Origin: CAMDKS01 sp964402975
Lineage (GTDB): Bacteria > Bdellovibrionota_B > Oligoflexia > Oligoflexales > RGVZ01
Reading direction: 5' to 3'
DNA length: 64,000 nucleotides
Assembly (NCBI GenBank): GCA_964402975.1
Contig: CAYOEM010000004.1
Coordinates: 1-64,000, forward strand
Shown: positions 1 to 8,892 of the stretch, piece after piece
Layout: each line of letters begins with the position of its first letter
Position numbering within the stretch: position 1 is the stretch's first letter
Program-made: the position numbers and the translations under genes
Notes under the pieces: generated by a model
Database searches by the model: none
What the model was told of the DNA's origin: nothing
Seen by the model: only the letters and a program-made list of their open reading frames with translations

Positions 1-80
1 GAATGGTGTCCTTGAGGTCTAAGTATTGGCGTCACAAAGCATAACCGCGCAAAGCGCCTTGCAGTAGGCAATACTTTGTA

Positions 81-109
81 TTTACTGATTTTTTTAATAT
101 GTTTATACA
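81..109 (+). promoter_or_regulatory. weak candidate sigma-70 promoter
   Basis: A TTTACT hexamer at 81-86 and a TATACA hexamer at 104-109 are separated by 17 bases, in an AT-rich stretch upstream of the gene starting at 249. The match to TTGACA/TATAAT is only moderate, and the implied leader is about 130 bases long. I see nothing else in the first 248 bases. Confidence 0.25.
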
Positions 110-248
110 TTATAGAAGCAACTAATATGATTTCATGGATCATTTTAACATTGACTTAGAATGCCGCCTCTATATGATGCGGCCGATTAAATGGGCTTTC
201 TTGGCTATTTCAAGACATTGGCCCGCTACCCTAGGAGGATACGACTAC

Positions 249-1028
249 ATGAAACCCCTATGCGCCAAAGTCATCGTCGGCCTAGCACTATCGCTCTGGT
301 CGGTCCATGGGCACGCTGAAATCTGTCGTGTTGTAGACTCTGTTCGAGTTGATTCATCTGCACAACTTGATTCGCTTCAAGATGTTTGCGAAGTTAACGG
401 AAGTCTTGCAATTTTCGCTGACGGCGTCGAAAAGATTGTACTTCCCAACCTCAAAAGGGCCGGGCTGATTAATGTGGAGGCCATCGGCCTGAAGGCATTG
501 GCCATGCCTCAGCTTCAGTACGTTCGAGATCTATATGTATCCGGTAGTGAATTAGAAGCAGCGGAGTTTCCTGCCCTTCTTGAGGTGTCTTCGCGCCTCG
601 TAATTCGCGAGCGAAACATAAAATATCTGAACTTCCCAGAGCTACGTCGCATCGGTCGACTGATCCTACAGAGCTGTTTGAATTTGCAATTCGTATTTGC
701 TGACAAGCTTTACGATGTCGCCTCATCCCGCATTGAAGACAACCCAAGCCTCAATCCCGGAAGCGCTAGTGTCCTCGCTGCCGTAACAAGAAAGTTGAGT
801 GCTGAGGAACAGCAATATGTTGTGAATGCCCAGAGCCAAATTATGGAGCTTAAGCGGCAATTACTACAAAACACTCTAGCACATCCCCCCATCCGTCCGA
901 CCGGCCATCCAACGCAATTTGACTCATTTGGTCTAATCAGAAGTTACTACTCTTGGTATCCTGCTGAATATCATGACTATTGGTATAGTATCGGACCATG
1001 GGGATTCACCATGTATCACCGCTTCTAA
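249..1028 (+). CDS. exported L-domain/leucine-rich-like protein with aromatic C-terminus
   Basis: This is a 259-residue protein of unknown function. The ATG at 249 is preferred over an upstream in-frame ATG at 135 because AGGAGG at about 232-237 precedes it and the product then starts with a signal peptide (MKPLCAKVIVGLALSLW, then HGHAE). The body has roughly 22-24-residue units alternating hydrophobic strands with L/P-rich turns (for example LPNLKRAGL, MPQLQYVRDLYV, FPELRRIGRLIL), resembling receptor-L-domain or BspA-like repeats. The last 30 residues are unusually rich in Tyr and Trp and end in Phe, which can occur in outer-membrane-targeted proteins. It stands alone, followed by a terminator at 1074. 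The function is unknown; surface recognition is only an inference from the fold type. Confidence 0.7.
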   Translation: MKPLCAKVIVGLALSLWSVHGHAEICRVVDSVRVDSSAQLDSLQDVCEVNGSLAIFADGVEKIVLPNLKRAGLINVEAIGLKALAMPQLQYVRDLYVSGSELEAAEFPALLEVSSRLVIRERNIKYLNFPELRRIGRLILQSCLNLQFVFADKLYDVASSRIEDNPSLNPGSASVLAAVTRKLSAEEQQYVVNAQSQIMELKRQLLQNTLAHPPIRPTGHPTQFDSFGLIRSYYSWYPAEYHDYWYSIGPWGFTMYHRF

Positions 1029-1073
1029 TAAACGCGCTCGAAGCGCTGTCATTTGGCAACAGTGAACTCGATT

Positions 1074-1105
1074 AAAAGACCTCGCCATCGACGGGAGGTC
1101 TTTTT
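1074..1105 (+). terminator. rho-independent terminator
   Basis: The stem AAAGACCTC/GAGGTCTTT encloses an 11-base loop and runs into five T residues. It lies 46 bases after the stop of the exported protein gene. Confidence 0.8.
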
Positions 1106-1146
1106 GCTGTTAGGAAAGATCACAGGGCCGACAAACTATTTCGTTA

Positions 1147-2217
1147 ATGCCGAAAACAATGCTCTCTACACTTAACATTCAACTTATCAATGGCCTGGAC
1201 GGAGACCCTGCCCTTTATGTGCAGCCAACTCAGTCATCTGACTGCCTACTCATCGATGCTGGTTCCCTTGATAAACTATCAAACCGTGAACTACTGAAAA
1301 TCAGGGTGCTTGCGGTTACTCACACACATCTCGATCATTTTATTGGCTTTGATCGACTGCTGCGCGTGAACGTTCCCCATTTCAGAACCCTTGAAATTAT
1401 TGGTCCCACTGGAATTGTTTCAAACGTCCGTGGAAAGCTGCAAGGTTATTCCTGGAACTTACTGGCCCCAGGTCAGCTAAACTTTGTTGTGCACGAGATA
1501 AACAATTCTGGCAATGCTCAGGCCTTTTCCCTGACCAATACTAATGAATTTCAACCCCGACCCATGGATATCTACGCAGATACTGCTGTCGATGCGACTG
1601 TAAATCCATGCTCATTAAAGCTTACAACCGTAAGCGATTTTCAGTTGAGTGCTGTGGTGGTTGATCACGGCATCGATGTGCTAGCGTACTGTTTATCTAT
1701 GCCCGCCTCAATGGCCGTTTCGAAAGCGGCTCTAAATCAGCTCAACTTAAAGCCAGGGCCTTGGATTAGTGACTTACAAAAAAAAGCAGGTGATGGAAAC
1801 TTGTCGGGAAGCATCGATGTATTCGGCGTTCAATTAAATGCCGAAACTTTGGCGTCAGATGTTCTCGAGCATCGCCCGGGCGAGCGTCTTATTTACGTCA
1901 CCGACATGGTCTTTAGTCGGGAAAATCTAACGCGCATCCAGCGCCTGTCAAACCTGCAAGCCGATCTACTCGTCTGTGAGAGTAACTACGTAAGAGAAGA
2001 CCGGGATAAGGCCATTTCCAAACGACATCTAACGACCTATCAAGCTGCTCTGATTGGAGCAGCCATTCGAGCGAAGAAACTCCAGATATTTCATGTCTCA
2101 AATATATACGGCGGTGACCTCGAGCTTTCACAACGCGAGGCTGCCGAAGCCTTTTCACAGCTTCAACTTAAAGGTCCCAAAGAGCTGGAGGCCGCTATAT
2201 CAAAGGAATGTCTATAA
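1147..2217 (+). CDS. RNase Z-like metallo-beta-lactamase-fold hydrolase
   Basis: This 356-residue protein belongs to the RNase Z/ElaC-like branch of the metallo-beta-lactamase fold. The metal motif HxHxDH is seen as H59-T-H61-L-D63-H64. A later Asp lies in YVTDMVF, and the C-terminal part carries CESNY, SKRHLT and IFHVSN, which align with the conserved E, GHLT and H segments of tRNA 3'-processing RNase Z. It has about 50 residues more than typical bacterial RNase Z, including a segment around residues 115-160. It may process tRNA 3' ends; one tRNA in this window (Ser-UGA) lacks an encoded CCA, which is the substrate type of RNase Z. A phosphodiesterase of the same fold is the alternative. The start could also be the ATG at 1159. 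Confidence 0.75.
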   Translation: MPKTMLSTLNIQLINGLDGDPALYVQPTQSSDCLLIDAGSLDKLSNRELLKIRVLAVTHTHLDHFIGFDRLLRVNVPHFRTLEIIGPTGIVSNVRGKLQGYSWNLLAPGQLNFVVHEINNSGNAQAFSLTNTNEFQPRPMDIYADTAVDATVNPCSLKLTTVSDFQLSAVVVDHGIDVLAYCLSMPASMAVSKAALNQLNLKPGPWISDLQKKAGDGNLSGSIDVFGVQLNAETLASDVLEHRPGERLIYVTDMVFSRENLTRIQRLSNLQADLLVCESNYVREDRDKAISKRHLTTYQAALIGAAIRAKKLQIFHVSNIYGGDLELSQREAAEAFSQLQLKGPKELEAAISKECL

Positions 2218-2369
2218 CCCGCCCAAAAGGTAGTAAGTATCATCACTTGGGACGAGGCCTGAGGGCCATGCCAGGGGGCATTTCTAAATTAAGTCGTCAG
2301 CCTGCCGACACGTTATAGTACGTGCCGGGCACCTCTGCCACGCATGTTGAGCAAGGGGACTTTGAAATT

Positions 2370-2648
2370 ATGCAGTCAAAACTGGAGTACTTAGAGCGGA
2401 CCATTCTCGAACTTGGATCGCAGCTTTACCGCGTAAAACATCAGATGGATGAAATGTCAAAAGCAAACTCTGGCTATCGGGAACTCTTTATTAGCTTAAA
2501 ACGTCTTCTAGACGAAAAAGGCCTTATATCAGCTGATGACTTCGAAGATGCGGTAGCGCTCGACAAAATCCTCAACGTTCAAAGTGCCGCCACAAACCAA
2601 GATGGCCTCAGTGCTTTTGCTGAGGAATTGAAAAAAGTGGTTAACTGA
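2370..2648 (+). CDS. small coiled-coil hypothetical protein
   Basis: This 92-residue soluble acidic protein has a heptad-like N-terminal half (MQSKLEYLERTILELGSQLY and onward), suggesting a short coiled coil, followed by a helical C-terminal half. The ATG at 2370 is chosen because AAGGGGA at 2353-2359 precedes it; an in-frame GTG at 2322 has no ribosome-binding site. A strong terminator follows. No family is recognised; a SlyX- or ZapB-like small structural role is possible but unproven. Confidence 0.6.
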   Translation: MQSKLEYLERTILELGSQLYRVKHQMDEMSKANSGYRELFISLKRLLDEKGLISADDFEDAVALDKILNVQSAATNQDGLSAFAEELKKVVN

Positions 2649-2664
2649 ATTTTTGATGCGAAAT

Positions 2665-2702
2665 AAAAAGGGGGGACGAGTTTATCGCCCCCCCTTTTTT
2701 TT
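2665..2702. terminator. bidirectional rho-independent terminator
   Basis: AAAAA-GGGGGG, a 13-base loop, then CCCCCC-TTTTTTTT. The A-tract on one side and the T-tract on the other let it serve both the plus-strand gene ending at 2648 and the minus-strand regulator ending at 2714. Confidence 0.85.
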
Positions 2703-2713
2703 ATTTTCTCGTC

Positions 2714-4276
2714 TCAGCTTCCAGTCTTGTCATCAAGCCCATACTTTGAAATTTTTGATATAAGACTGGCCCTACTCATCCCAAGCTCACGGGCAAGTCG
2801 GGACCGATTATAGCGATGTTTTACGAGACCCTCGGAGATCATCTGCTTCTCCACCTCTTCCATGGTGCCTTTCAGGCTTCCCGCAAATTTAATGCCAGAG
2901 TTACCCGATTTGACCAGATTCGTGATCCGCGGTGATAGAAATTCCGCCAAAATCTCCTTGTCATCACCTGCGAGCACGCAGAGTCTTTCGATTTCATTTT
3001 CAAGCTCACGAACGTTACCCGGCCACTCATAGTTCATCAGCACTTCCATACACTCGGAGCTAATGATCTTCAACGGCTTACTTGAACCCTTAGCATGCGC
3101 GGCCAGAAAGTGATCGCAAAGTAGTTTTATGTCGTCACGCCGATCTCTCAAGGGTGGAACCGTCACATTGATGACATTCAGCCGGTAAAACAGGTCCTCA
3201 CGAAAGCTGCCGTCTTTGACCATCTTGGCAAGATCACGATTCGTCGCAGCCACGACGCGGACGTTTGATTTCCTAACTTGACTACTACCAACCGGAGTAT
3301 ACGTGCCGTCCTGGAGAACGCGTAGAAGCTTCACTTGCATGGCCATAGACGTCTCACCCAGCTCATCCATGAAAAGGGTACCGCCGTCGGCCTCTTCAAA
3401 AAGACCTTTCTTATCTTTGACCGCGCCTGTGAATGAACCTTTCACATGCCCGAACAACTCACTCTCAAGCAGGTTCTCATTGAACGCCCCGCAGTTCACC
3501 GGGATAAATCGATTCTTTTTGCGAGGACTATTAAAATGCACGGCTTTAGCAATCAATTCTTTGCCAGTTCCATTTTCGCCCTGGACGAGAACCGTCGCGT
3601 CACTGTTAGCAACTCTCTCGAGCAGCCTGTAGAGGTTTTGCATGGGGGCCGATTTACCGATCATGTTATGGAAGCCGTAACGGTTAGTCAGCTGGTTACG
3701 TAACTCGTTAACAGTGTCTTCTTGATCGTTAATCGTTTTGTGGGTCATAACGATTTCTTCGACCACGAGATTCACTAACTCCGTCAAATAATCGAGATCC
3801 TTTGCCGATAACACTGGCAATTCGTTAACCCATGTCGAAACCTCGTTGCGTTTTTCTGGAAAAGCGCGTTCCATATACTGCTTAATCGCAATTTTTTGCT
3901 GGGCCGCTGTTTCTTCAAGAAGAAAGCCGTCTCCGAAAACGGTACCAACAAACTGACCATTCACGCGGATCGGAACCGACACCGTAGAAAATCCTGCATG
4001 GCATGACGATACTTTTACGCCCTTGGAGTTCGTCATCGACGCCGTTGTCGTGCGGGCCGTTCCACGACAACCCTCAAAACCTTTCGCATTGCTCGTGATC
4101 GCCGTACAAACATGATTGAGAGGATTAAAGAACTTACCGTCAGGCACTCCTCGCAGAAGGCCCTTCTGGTCGGTGAAGTTCAATTGAATCTTCCACCATT
4201 TACCAACAATCTCTCGCAGTTTGCGGATCACGTGAATTTTGTCAAACTCGTCCCACCTGACATGTTGCTCAACCAT
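2714..4276 (-). CDS. sigma-54-dependent transcriptional activator with PocR sensor domain
   Basis: This 520-residue regulator probably binds DNA upstream of sigma-54 promoters and remodels RNA polymerase using ATP. The N-terminal ~170 residues resemble the PocR ligand-binding domain, including the FEGCRGTA and SCHAGF cysteine motifs and the following VPIRVNGQFVGTVFGDGF strand. The AAA+ domain follows, with Walker A GENGTGKE, the sigma-54 contact loop as GSFTGA (one change from the usual GAFTGA), Walker B GGTLFMDELGE and the FYRLNVINVTVPPLR segment. The Fis-type helix-turn-helix lies at the C-terminus (RSRLARELGMSRASLISKI). There is no receiver domain, so it is not a standard response regulator. 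Its start has AGCGGAGG just upstream. RpoN is encoded at 38.9-40.4 kb. The signal and target genes are unknown. Confidence 0.88.
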   Translation of the reverse strand: MVEQHVRWDEFDKIHVIRKLREIVGKWWKIQLNFTDQKGLLRGVPDGKFFNPLNHVCTAITSNAKGFEGCRGTARTTTASMTNSKGVKVSSCHAGFSTVSVPIRVNGQFVGTVFGDGFLLEETAAQQKIAIKQYMERAFPEKRNEVSTWVNELPVLSAKDLDYLTELVNLVVEEIVMTHKTINDQEDTVNELRNQLTNRYGFHNMIGKSAPMQNLYRLLERVANSDATVLVQGENGTGKELIAKAVHFNSPRKKNRFIPVNCGAFNENLLESELFGHVKGSFTGAVKDKKGLFEEADGGTLFMDELGETSMAMQVKLLRVLQDGTYTPVGSSQVRKSNVRVVAATNRDLAKMVKDGSFREDLFYRLNVINVTVPPLRDRRDDIKLLCDHFLAAHAKGSSKPLKIISSECMEVLMNYEWPGNVRELENEIERLCVLAGDDKEILAEFLSPRITNLVKSGNSGIKFAGSLKGTMEEVEKQMISEGLVKHRYNRSRLARELGMSRASLISKISKYGLDDKTGS

Positions 4277-4509
4277 GATGAACTAACCTCCGCTGTAATT
4301 CTTGTCGCCATTTACCGGCTTTGCCACCAATTCACCGACTGCCTAATAGGCGGGCGAAGTGTCGATCCTCTCGACACGATGTCAGCTCATCGGCCAAGAT
4401 GATCAAAAACTTTACAGGGCTTTTTTTTTAATTATTTCAGTATTTTGTGACAAAAAAGTCATCTTTTCGACATGTTGTGTATCCCACACCCTAATTCGGC
4501 AGATGGCTT

Positions 4510-5232
4510 CTAAACTCCGTCAACCACCCTCAGGCCCTTGGGAAGGCTAAATGCGTCAGGCGGAATGGCTGCCGCGCTCGGCTCTGAAAACCGGAACTCG
4601 GTTGTGTTTCGATTTTGAAAACTCATTTTGATAGCGCTCACGAAATAACTCTTGGCATCGATCTCGATGCTGAGATCTTTGACTGCTGCCGAGGACTTTG
4701 GTTTAAGCGACAAGGTGATTAAATCTTTTGTTCGTACCGCTTCTTTAATTGAGTAGCGACTCAAAAGAGCATCAAAATCCAAAACAAAGTCGATGACCTC
4801 TTTAATTTCTCTGGCCCGGTCCGCATTCGCGCTAAACTTTGTTGCGGTGCTATCACCAGGTTTATAGCTAATTAATGAGCGTCCATCAAACAACAAAACA
4901 TCAGCCGCTGGTTTTTCAAACTCCCAACGAAATTTAGCAGGTTTTGCAAAAATGGCCCGTCCGGTGGATGCGGATGGCTTTTTAGGACGAAGGCTGCTGA
5001 CACGTGTTTGTGTAAACTTGACCGTCAGTGCCTGACGCTCGTTGAGCTTGCTTTGTAATTCTCGTAGCTCCTCTGTGCTGAGAGACTCTGAAGTTGTCGA
5101 CGCTAAAACTGGATTAAAACCGATAACCCCAGATAAGCTGAGAATGGCGGCGAGTGGGATTGCCAAAAAGCCTTTATATTTGTCTTCTACCTTCGTTGCC
5201 AAGCTGTGTCCTTCTTTAACTTCGTTCGTCAT
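4510..5232 (-). CDS. lolA: LolA-like outer-membrane lipoprotein carrier
   Basis: This 240-residue periplasmic protein is expected to accept lipoproteins from the LolCDE transporter and carry them to the outer membrane. A hydrophobic export segment lies at about residues 22-44 (FLAIPLAAILSLSGVIGF, then VLAS). The mature part shows LolA features: an early VKFTQTR strand, GRAIFAKPAKFRWEFEKP, and LLFDGRSLISYKP. The signal is preceded by about 20 extra residues; a later start is possible but no internal Met is available. It is transcribed divergently from fadD across a gap of under 60 bases. The 233 bases between it and the downstream activator hold no clear terminator. Confidence 0.82.
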   Translation of the reverse strand: MTNEVKEGHSLATKVEDKYKGFLAIPLAAILSLSGVIGFNPVLASTTSESLSTEELRELQSKLNERQALTVKFTQTRVSSLRPKKPSASTGRAIFAKPAKFRWEFEKPAADVLLFDGRSLISYKPGDSTATKFSANADRAREIKEVIDFVLDFDALLSRYSIKEAVRTKDLITLSLKPKSSAAVKDLSIEIDAKSYFVSAIKMSFQNRNTTEFRFSEPSAAAIPPDAFSLPKGLRVVDGV

Positions 5233-5290
5233 GCTGCCATTGTGGCCGTTTTATTGTAAGCTAGTCGGGGTCTTTTAGCATGAGGTTTTT

Positions 5291-6961
5291 ATGGATCGTT
5301 GTTGGCTCAAGCAGTATCCCCCATCTGTTTTACATGATATTTCATTTGACGGATATACATCCATCACAAATTGTCTTGAAAAAACATTTGAAAAATATGC
5401 TCGTCAAGCTGCCGCGACATGTATGGGCACAACCCTGACATACGCTGAATTAAGTTCGACGGTTAATAGATTTGCTAGTTTCCTGCAAAATAGTCTCGGT
5501 TTGTCCAAAGGTGACCGAGTCGTTATTATGCTGCCCAACACGCTTCAGTTCTTGATCGCAGAACTTGCCGTTTTAAAGCTCGGGGGCATTTGCGTGAATA
5601 CCAACCCGCTATATACCCCGCGAGAAATGCTCTATCAGTTTTCAGACAGTGGCGCCCGAATTGTTATCATACTTGATATGTTCGCCGATAAACTTGAGCA
5701 GATTTTGCCCCAGACCAAGATTGAGCACGTCGTTATCACGTCGATCGCTGATCAGCTGCCAATCTGGAAGCGAGTTCCGCTCAGGATTTATATGCGGATG
5801 AAGAAAATGGTTCCTCAGCACTCGCTACGTTCCTGGGCGTTTAACGACGGCATAGCCAAGTCACAGCCGACCCAATTAAAACTTCCCACTCTATCGCTTG
5901 ATGACGTGGCTATTCTGCAATACACAGGTGGCACAACAGGTGTGGCCAAGGGTGCTGTTCTGACCCATAAGAATATTTTAGCCAATATGCTACAGATCAA
6001 CGCTGTAACTAAACAGGCACTCATTCCCGGTGGCGAAACGGTTCTTACAGCACTGCCTCTCTATCATATCTTCGCCTTGAGCGTGAACTTCCTCGCATTT
6101 CTGGCTGACGGTCAGCACATCATACTTTTGCCCAAGCCCATTCCCATTAAAAATACGATAGACATATTTAGACATTACAAAATTACCGTCATGACTGGGG
6201 TCAATACGCTGTTTAACTCGCTAAACAACAGCCGCTTGTTCCGTGAACTAGCCCCCAAATCCTTGAAAGTTGTAGTGGCCGGAGGAATGGCCCTGCAAGA
6301 CCACGTCAACAAGACGTTTCAAAGCATCACGGGCGTGCCGATTACCGAAGGCTATGGCCTGACCGAAGCGTCCCCGGTAACTCACGTAAATCCGGTGAGC
6401 TCCAGCAATCCCACGGGCTCTATCGGCCTACCACTACCCTCTACCGACGCCAAAATTGTCGACGAGCATGGCGTCGAGAAATTACCGGGCGAAATTGGAG
6501 AGCTCGCCGTTCGTGGCCCACAAGTCATGCGTGGTTACTGGAATCGTGACGACGAGACTGTGAAAGTACTTCGCGGCGGCTGGTTACATACAGGTGATCT
6601 TGCGCGAATGGATGAACGAGGCTTCTTTTTCATAGTTGATCGAATAAAGGACTTAATTATTGTCAGTGGCTTTAATGTGTATCCAAATGAGATCGAAGAT
6701 ATTCTGTCAAAACACCCGAAGGTATTAGAAGCTGCCGTTATCGGCGTGCCTGATAAAAATAGCGGCGAGGCGGTAAAGGCGTTTGTCGTCCCTAGAGACA
6801 AATCCTTAACAGTTGAGGAACTAAGGGCTTATTGTAAAGAGAACTTGACGGGATACAAATGTCCCCGAAATTACGAAATTCGCGAAAGTTTGCCCAAATC
6901 TAACATTGGAAAAATTTTAAGGCGTGAACTTCGCAACCCAAGACCTGGGTCTAATGCCTGA
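5291..6961 (+). CDS. fadD: long-chain fatty acid--CoA ligase
   Basis: This 556-residue member of the ANL adenylating superfamily should activate fatty acids to acyl-CoA through an acyl-AMP intermediate. The AMP-binding P-loop YTGGTTGVAKG lies near residues 211-221. It is followed by the A5 motif GYGLTEASP, GWLHTGDLARMDERGFFFI, the linker DRIKDLIIVSGFNVYPNEIE, and the C-terminal catalytic lysine near residue 541 in PKSNIGKILRREL. The length and motif set fit FadD closely. ATGAGG lies seven bases upstream of the ATG. It is a single gene divergent from lolA. Other acyl-CoA ligases share these motifs, so chain length is inferred. Confidence 0.9.
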   Translation: MDRCWLKQYPPSVLHDISFDGYTSITNCLEKTFEKYARQAAATCMGTTLTYAELSSTVNRFASFLQNSLGLSKGDRVVIMLPNTLQFLIAELAVLKLGGICVNTNPLYTPREMLYQFSDSGARIVIILDMFADKLEQILPQTKIEHVVITSIADQLPIWKRVPLRIYMRMKKMVPQHSLRSWAFNDGIAKSQPTQLKLPTLSLDDVAILQYTGGTTGVAKGAVLTHKNILANMLQINAVTKQALIPGGETVLTALPLYHIFALSVNFLAFLADGQHIILLPKPIPIKNTIDIFRHYKITVMTGVNTLFNSLNNSRLFRELAPKSLKVVVAGGMALQDHVNKTFQSITGVPITEGYGLTEASPVTHVNPVSSSNPTGSIGLPLPSTDAKIVDEHGVEKLPGEIGELAVRGPQVMRGYWNRDDETVKVLRGGWLHTGDLARMDERGFFFIVDRIKDLIIVSGFNVYPNEIEDILSKHPKVLEAAVIGVPDKNSGEAVKAFVVPRDKSLTVEELRAYCKENLTGYKCPRNYEIRESLPKSNIGKILRRELRNPRPGSNA

Positions 6962-7089
6962 TACTACTGACGTTTTTGAAAATACCCGCTCGAATCTCGC
7001 TTAAATTACGGCTGCCAAACCTCAAAAAACTGGTAGAATTCTGAACAAATAATTGGATATCGAATATTTGGATGGGGGCGCATTCGTTC

Positions 7090-7656
7090 ATGGGTTTGCG
7101 CGTTATCATATTACTATCAGTTTTTGTGACCCACTTTGGGGTCACCGGTTCAGCCCTTGCTGCCACGCTTCGTCCGAGCGCGTTGGTTGGCTTCATGACA
7201 CCACCCTCATCCCAGTATTACCATTATGTGTATGGGGGCCAAGTTGACCTAGCCCGAAGTTTCGATTCAAGTTTAATGAGAATTCAATACCTCCAGCGCC
7301 CTGCCTATTCGAAAAGCGGCTACACCGATCAAGATTTTTCTGCACTGGCCATGATTGGTACAAGTGTTATGGGAAAAAAAGAATATGGCATAACTGCTCT
7401 TACTGGCGGCGGATTGGTTTGGGGTTATATCAAGGCTTCAGAAAATCAGGATGATAAAAATTCATATAGGCTTCCCGGTCTAGCGGTAGCGATTGAGGCG
7501 CGGTGGAGTCCGAAATATATTGACGTAAGATTCGCCCATCAAGTGCTCATTGGCCATGAATCCCAGGACCAACTGAAAGCATACGTGGCTTGGCCGTTTA
7601 ATTGGTTTGTAATTTCTGCCGCCTATCCAATCTCTGTTGGGGGTAGGTCGCGATGA
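7090..7656 (+). CDS. hypothetical exported protein, first of a three-gene cluster
   Basis: This protein of about 188 residues has no recognised family. Starting at ATG 7090 it opens with a signal peptide (MGLRVIILLSVFVTHFG, then GSALAA), and GGGGG at 7074-7078 sits upstream; an in-frame ATG at 7072 is the alternative. The mature part is rich in alternating hydrophobic/polar strands, Gly and aromatics (LVWGYIKAS, YIDVRFAHQVLIG, WFVISAAYPI), which fits a small outer-membrane beta-barrel. Its stop overlaps the next start (ATGA at 7653), so the two genes are probably translationally coupled. Confidence 0.6.
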   Translation: MGLRVIILLSVFVTHFGVTGSALAATLRPSALVGFMTPPSSQYYHYVYGGQVDLARSFDSSLMRIQYLQRPAYSKSGYTDQDFSALAMIGTSVMGKKEYGITALTGGGLVWGYIKASENQDDKNSYRLPGLAVAIEARWSPKYIDVRFAHQVLIGHESQDQLKAYVAWPFNWFVISAAYPISVGGRSR

Positions 7657-8147
7657 AGTTCGTGATTTGCTTGGCGCTCGTCGTCTCCGCTGAACTGTTC
7701 GCGCCTCAGGCTTTGGCTGCAAAAAAGTCGTTTAACGAAGTGTCCGTCCACGGCTTATCCCTTGCGCCAAATGCTGGCGGTCAAGAAGCCTATAGACTGG
7801 AAGGCTATCAAAAGCCACATGCTTGGCATGCGTTCTATAATCGAGCGTTGACGGTCTACGATCTTCCGCTTATGGGGGTTGGATATAATTACCGATTATC
7901 CGCTTGCGATGAATCCTGCTTCTGGCGTTTTTTCACCCAAGCCGGTGGAGGCATCTCAAACGCAGGTCCTTACGGTGAAATTTCTTGGGGAACCATCATC
8001 CCTATGCTACCGCTTTGGCTACCTACATCAGCACCTAAGTATGTTCCATCCTTAAGGCTTGATATCACATCTCAATTTTATATAGCAAAAACGAGAATTA
8101 TCACTTGGAGTTACCCCGTATGGGCCGGCATTTCTTTGGCATTCTAA
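7653..8147 (+). CDS. hypothetical exported protein, second of the cluster
   Basis: This 164-residue protein has a clear signal peptide (MKFVICLALVVSAELFAPQ, then ALAA). Like its upstream neighbour it contains amphipathic beta-strands and aromatic girdle-like segments (WHAFYNRALTVYDLPLMGVGYNY) and ends in a strand finishing with Phe (VWAGISLAF), a typical outer-membrane barrel ending. Two Cys (ACDESC) could form a disulfide. It overlaps the upstream gene by four bases and the protease gene downstream. Its function is unknown; a pair of related small barrels is the simplest reading. Confidence 0.6.
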   Translation: MKFVICLALVVSAELFAPQALAAKKSFNEVSVHGLSLAPNAGGQEAYRLEGYQKPHAWHAFYNRALTVYDLPLMGVGYNYRLSACDESCFWRFFTQAGGGISNAGPYGEISWGTIIPMLPLWLPTSAPKYVPSLRLDITSQFYIAKTRIITWSYPVWAGISLAF

Positions 8148-8827
8148 TTTTGACGACCACGGCTACCGTAGCGGCTGCATATCCCACGCCTTTTGACGTG
8201 GACGGCGCTTTGCACAAGTGGCCTGTCTCAAAGGATAGCCCCAACGTCTACTACGAAGTCATTAGCGCCGACGCCGACCTTCAAATTTATCTCCAAGATA
8301 TCGCTGACGAGTCAGCTGCCATTTGGAGCTCGGTAGATGGCTCACTCCTTCGACTTCAGCCGTTCGACGAGACTAACGCTGCACGCATATCAATTTACTA
8401 TGACAACTCGATTGCTGGCGGAGCTACGGCTGCTGGTTACAGTATTTTCGACTCCGTGGATGAGGGCGTTCCTAAACATTGCTCCATTCATATCGCAGTC
8501 AACAGCAGCGTCGATTCGGAAAACTTGAGCAAAACAACTCTTCACGAATTGGGCCACTGCGTCGGACTTGGACATAGCCTCATGCCCGAGTCCATCATGA
8601 GCTATAGTTTGGACAGGAATTCATACGCATTATCCGTGGACGACCGTGCCGCCATGGCCCGAATCTATCCAGAAACCGGGGGTCACGAACGTCTGGCGCC
8701 AGGCTGCAGCATCGGCTTTTTACGAGCGGACCCCGGAAATTCTTGGCTCTTTTATGCGCTTTTAATCGCCATCCCTGCCATTTATCGACTCCTGGCACGA
8801 ATCTTGAGGACAATCGTCAGGATTTAG
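8120..8827 (+). CDS. matrixin-like zinc metalloprotease with C-terminal membrane tail
   Basis: This 235-residue M10-like protease has the metzincin zinc motif HELGHCVGLGH (H142, E143, H146, H152) and a Met-turn at M160 in SIMSYSL. Residues 1-20 form a signal peptide; there is no obvious pro-domain cysteine switch, though C121 lies before the active site. The tail contains PGCS (C196), a hydrophobic helix at about 209-226 and a basic end (RLLARILR), resembling Cys-type C-terminal sorting tails. It could cleave surface or host proteins; that is inference. The ATG at 8120 is preferred over an upstream TTG at 8105. The gene overlaps the preceding one in another frame, so the three exported genes probably form one transcript. 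Confidence 0.82.
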   Translation: MGRHFFGILILTTTATVAAAYPTPFDVDGALHKWPVSKDSPNVYYEVISADADLQIYLQDIADESAAIWSSVDGSLLRLQPFDETNAARISIYYDNSIAGGATAAGYSIFDSVDEGVPKHCSIHIAVNSSVDSENLSKTTLHELGHCVGLGHSLMPESIMSYSLDRNSYALSVDDRAAMARIYPETGGHERLAPGCSIGFLRADPGNSWLFYALLIAIPAIYRLLARILRTIVRI

Positions 8828-8892
8828 CTTGCGGGGGTATTTGGGCTTTCATATAAGTAGTCCGTGATAAACCTCACTGATTCGGGCTCAAT

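Noticed and set aside
8793..8807. TGGCACG-N4-TTGA resembling a sigma-54 promoter upstream of nadA
   Set aside because: The essential GC at -12 is GA here, and the site lies in the end of a coding region.
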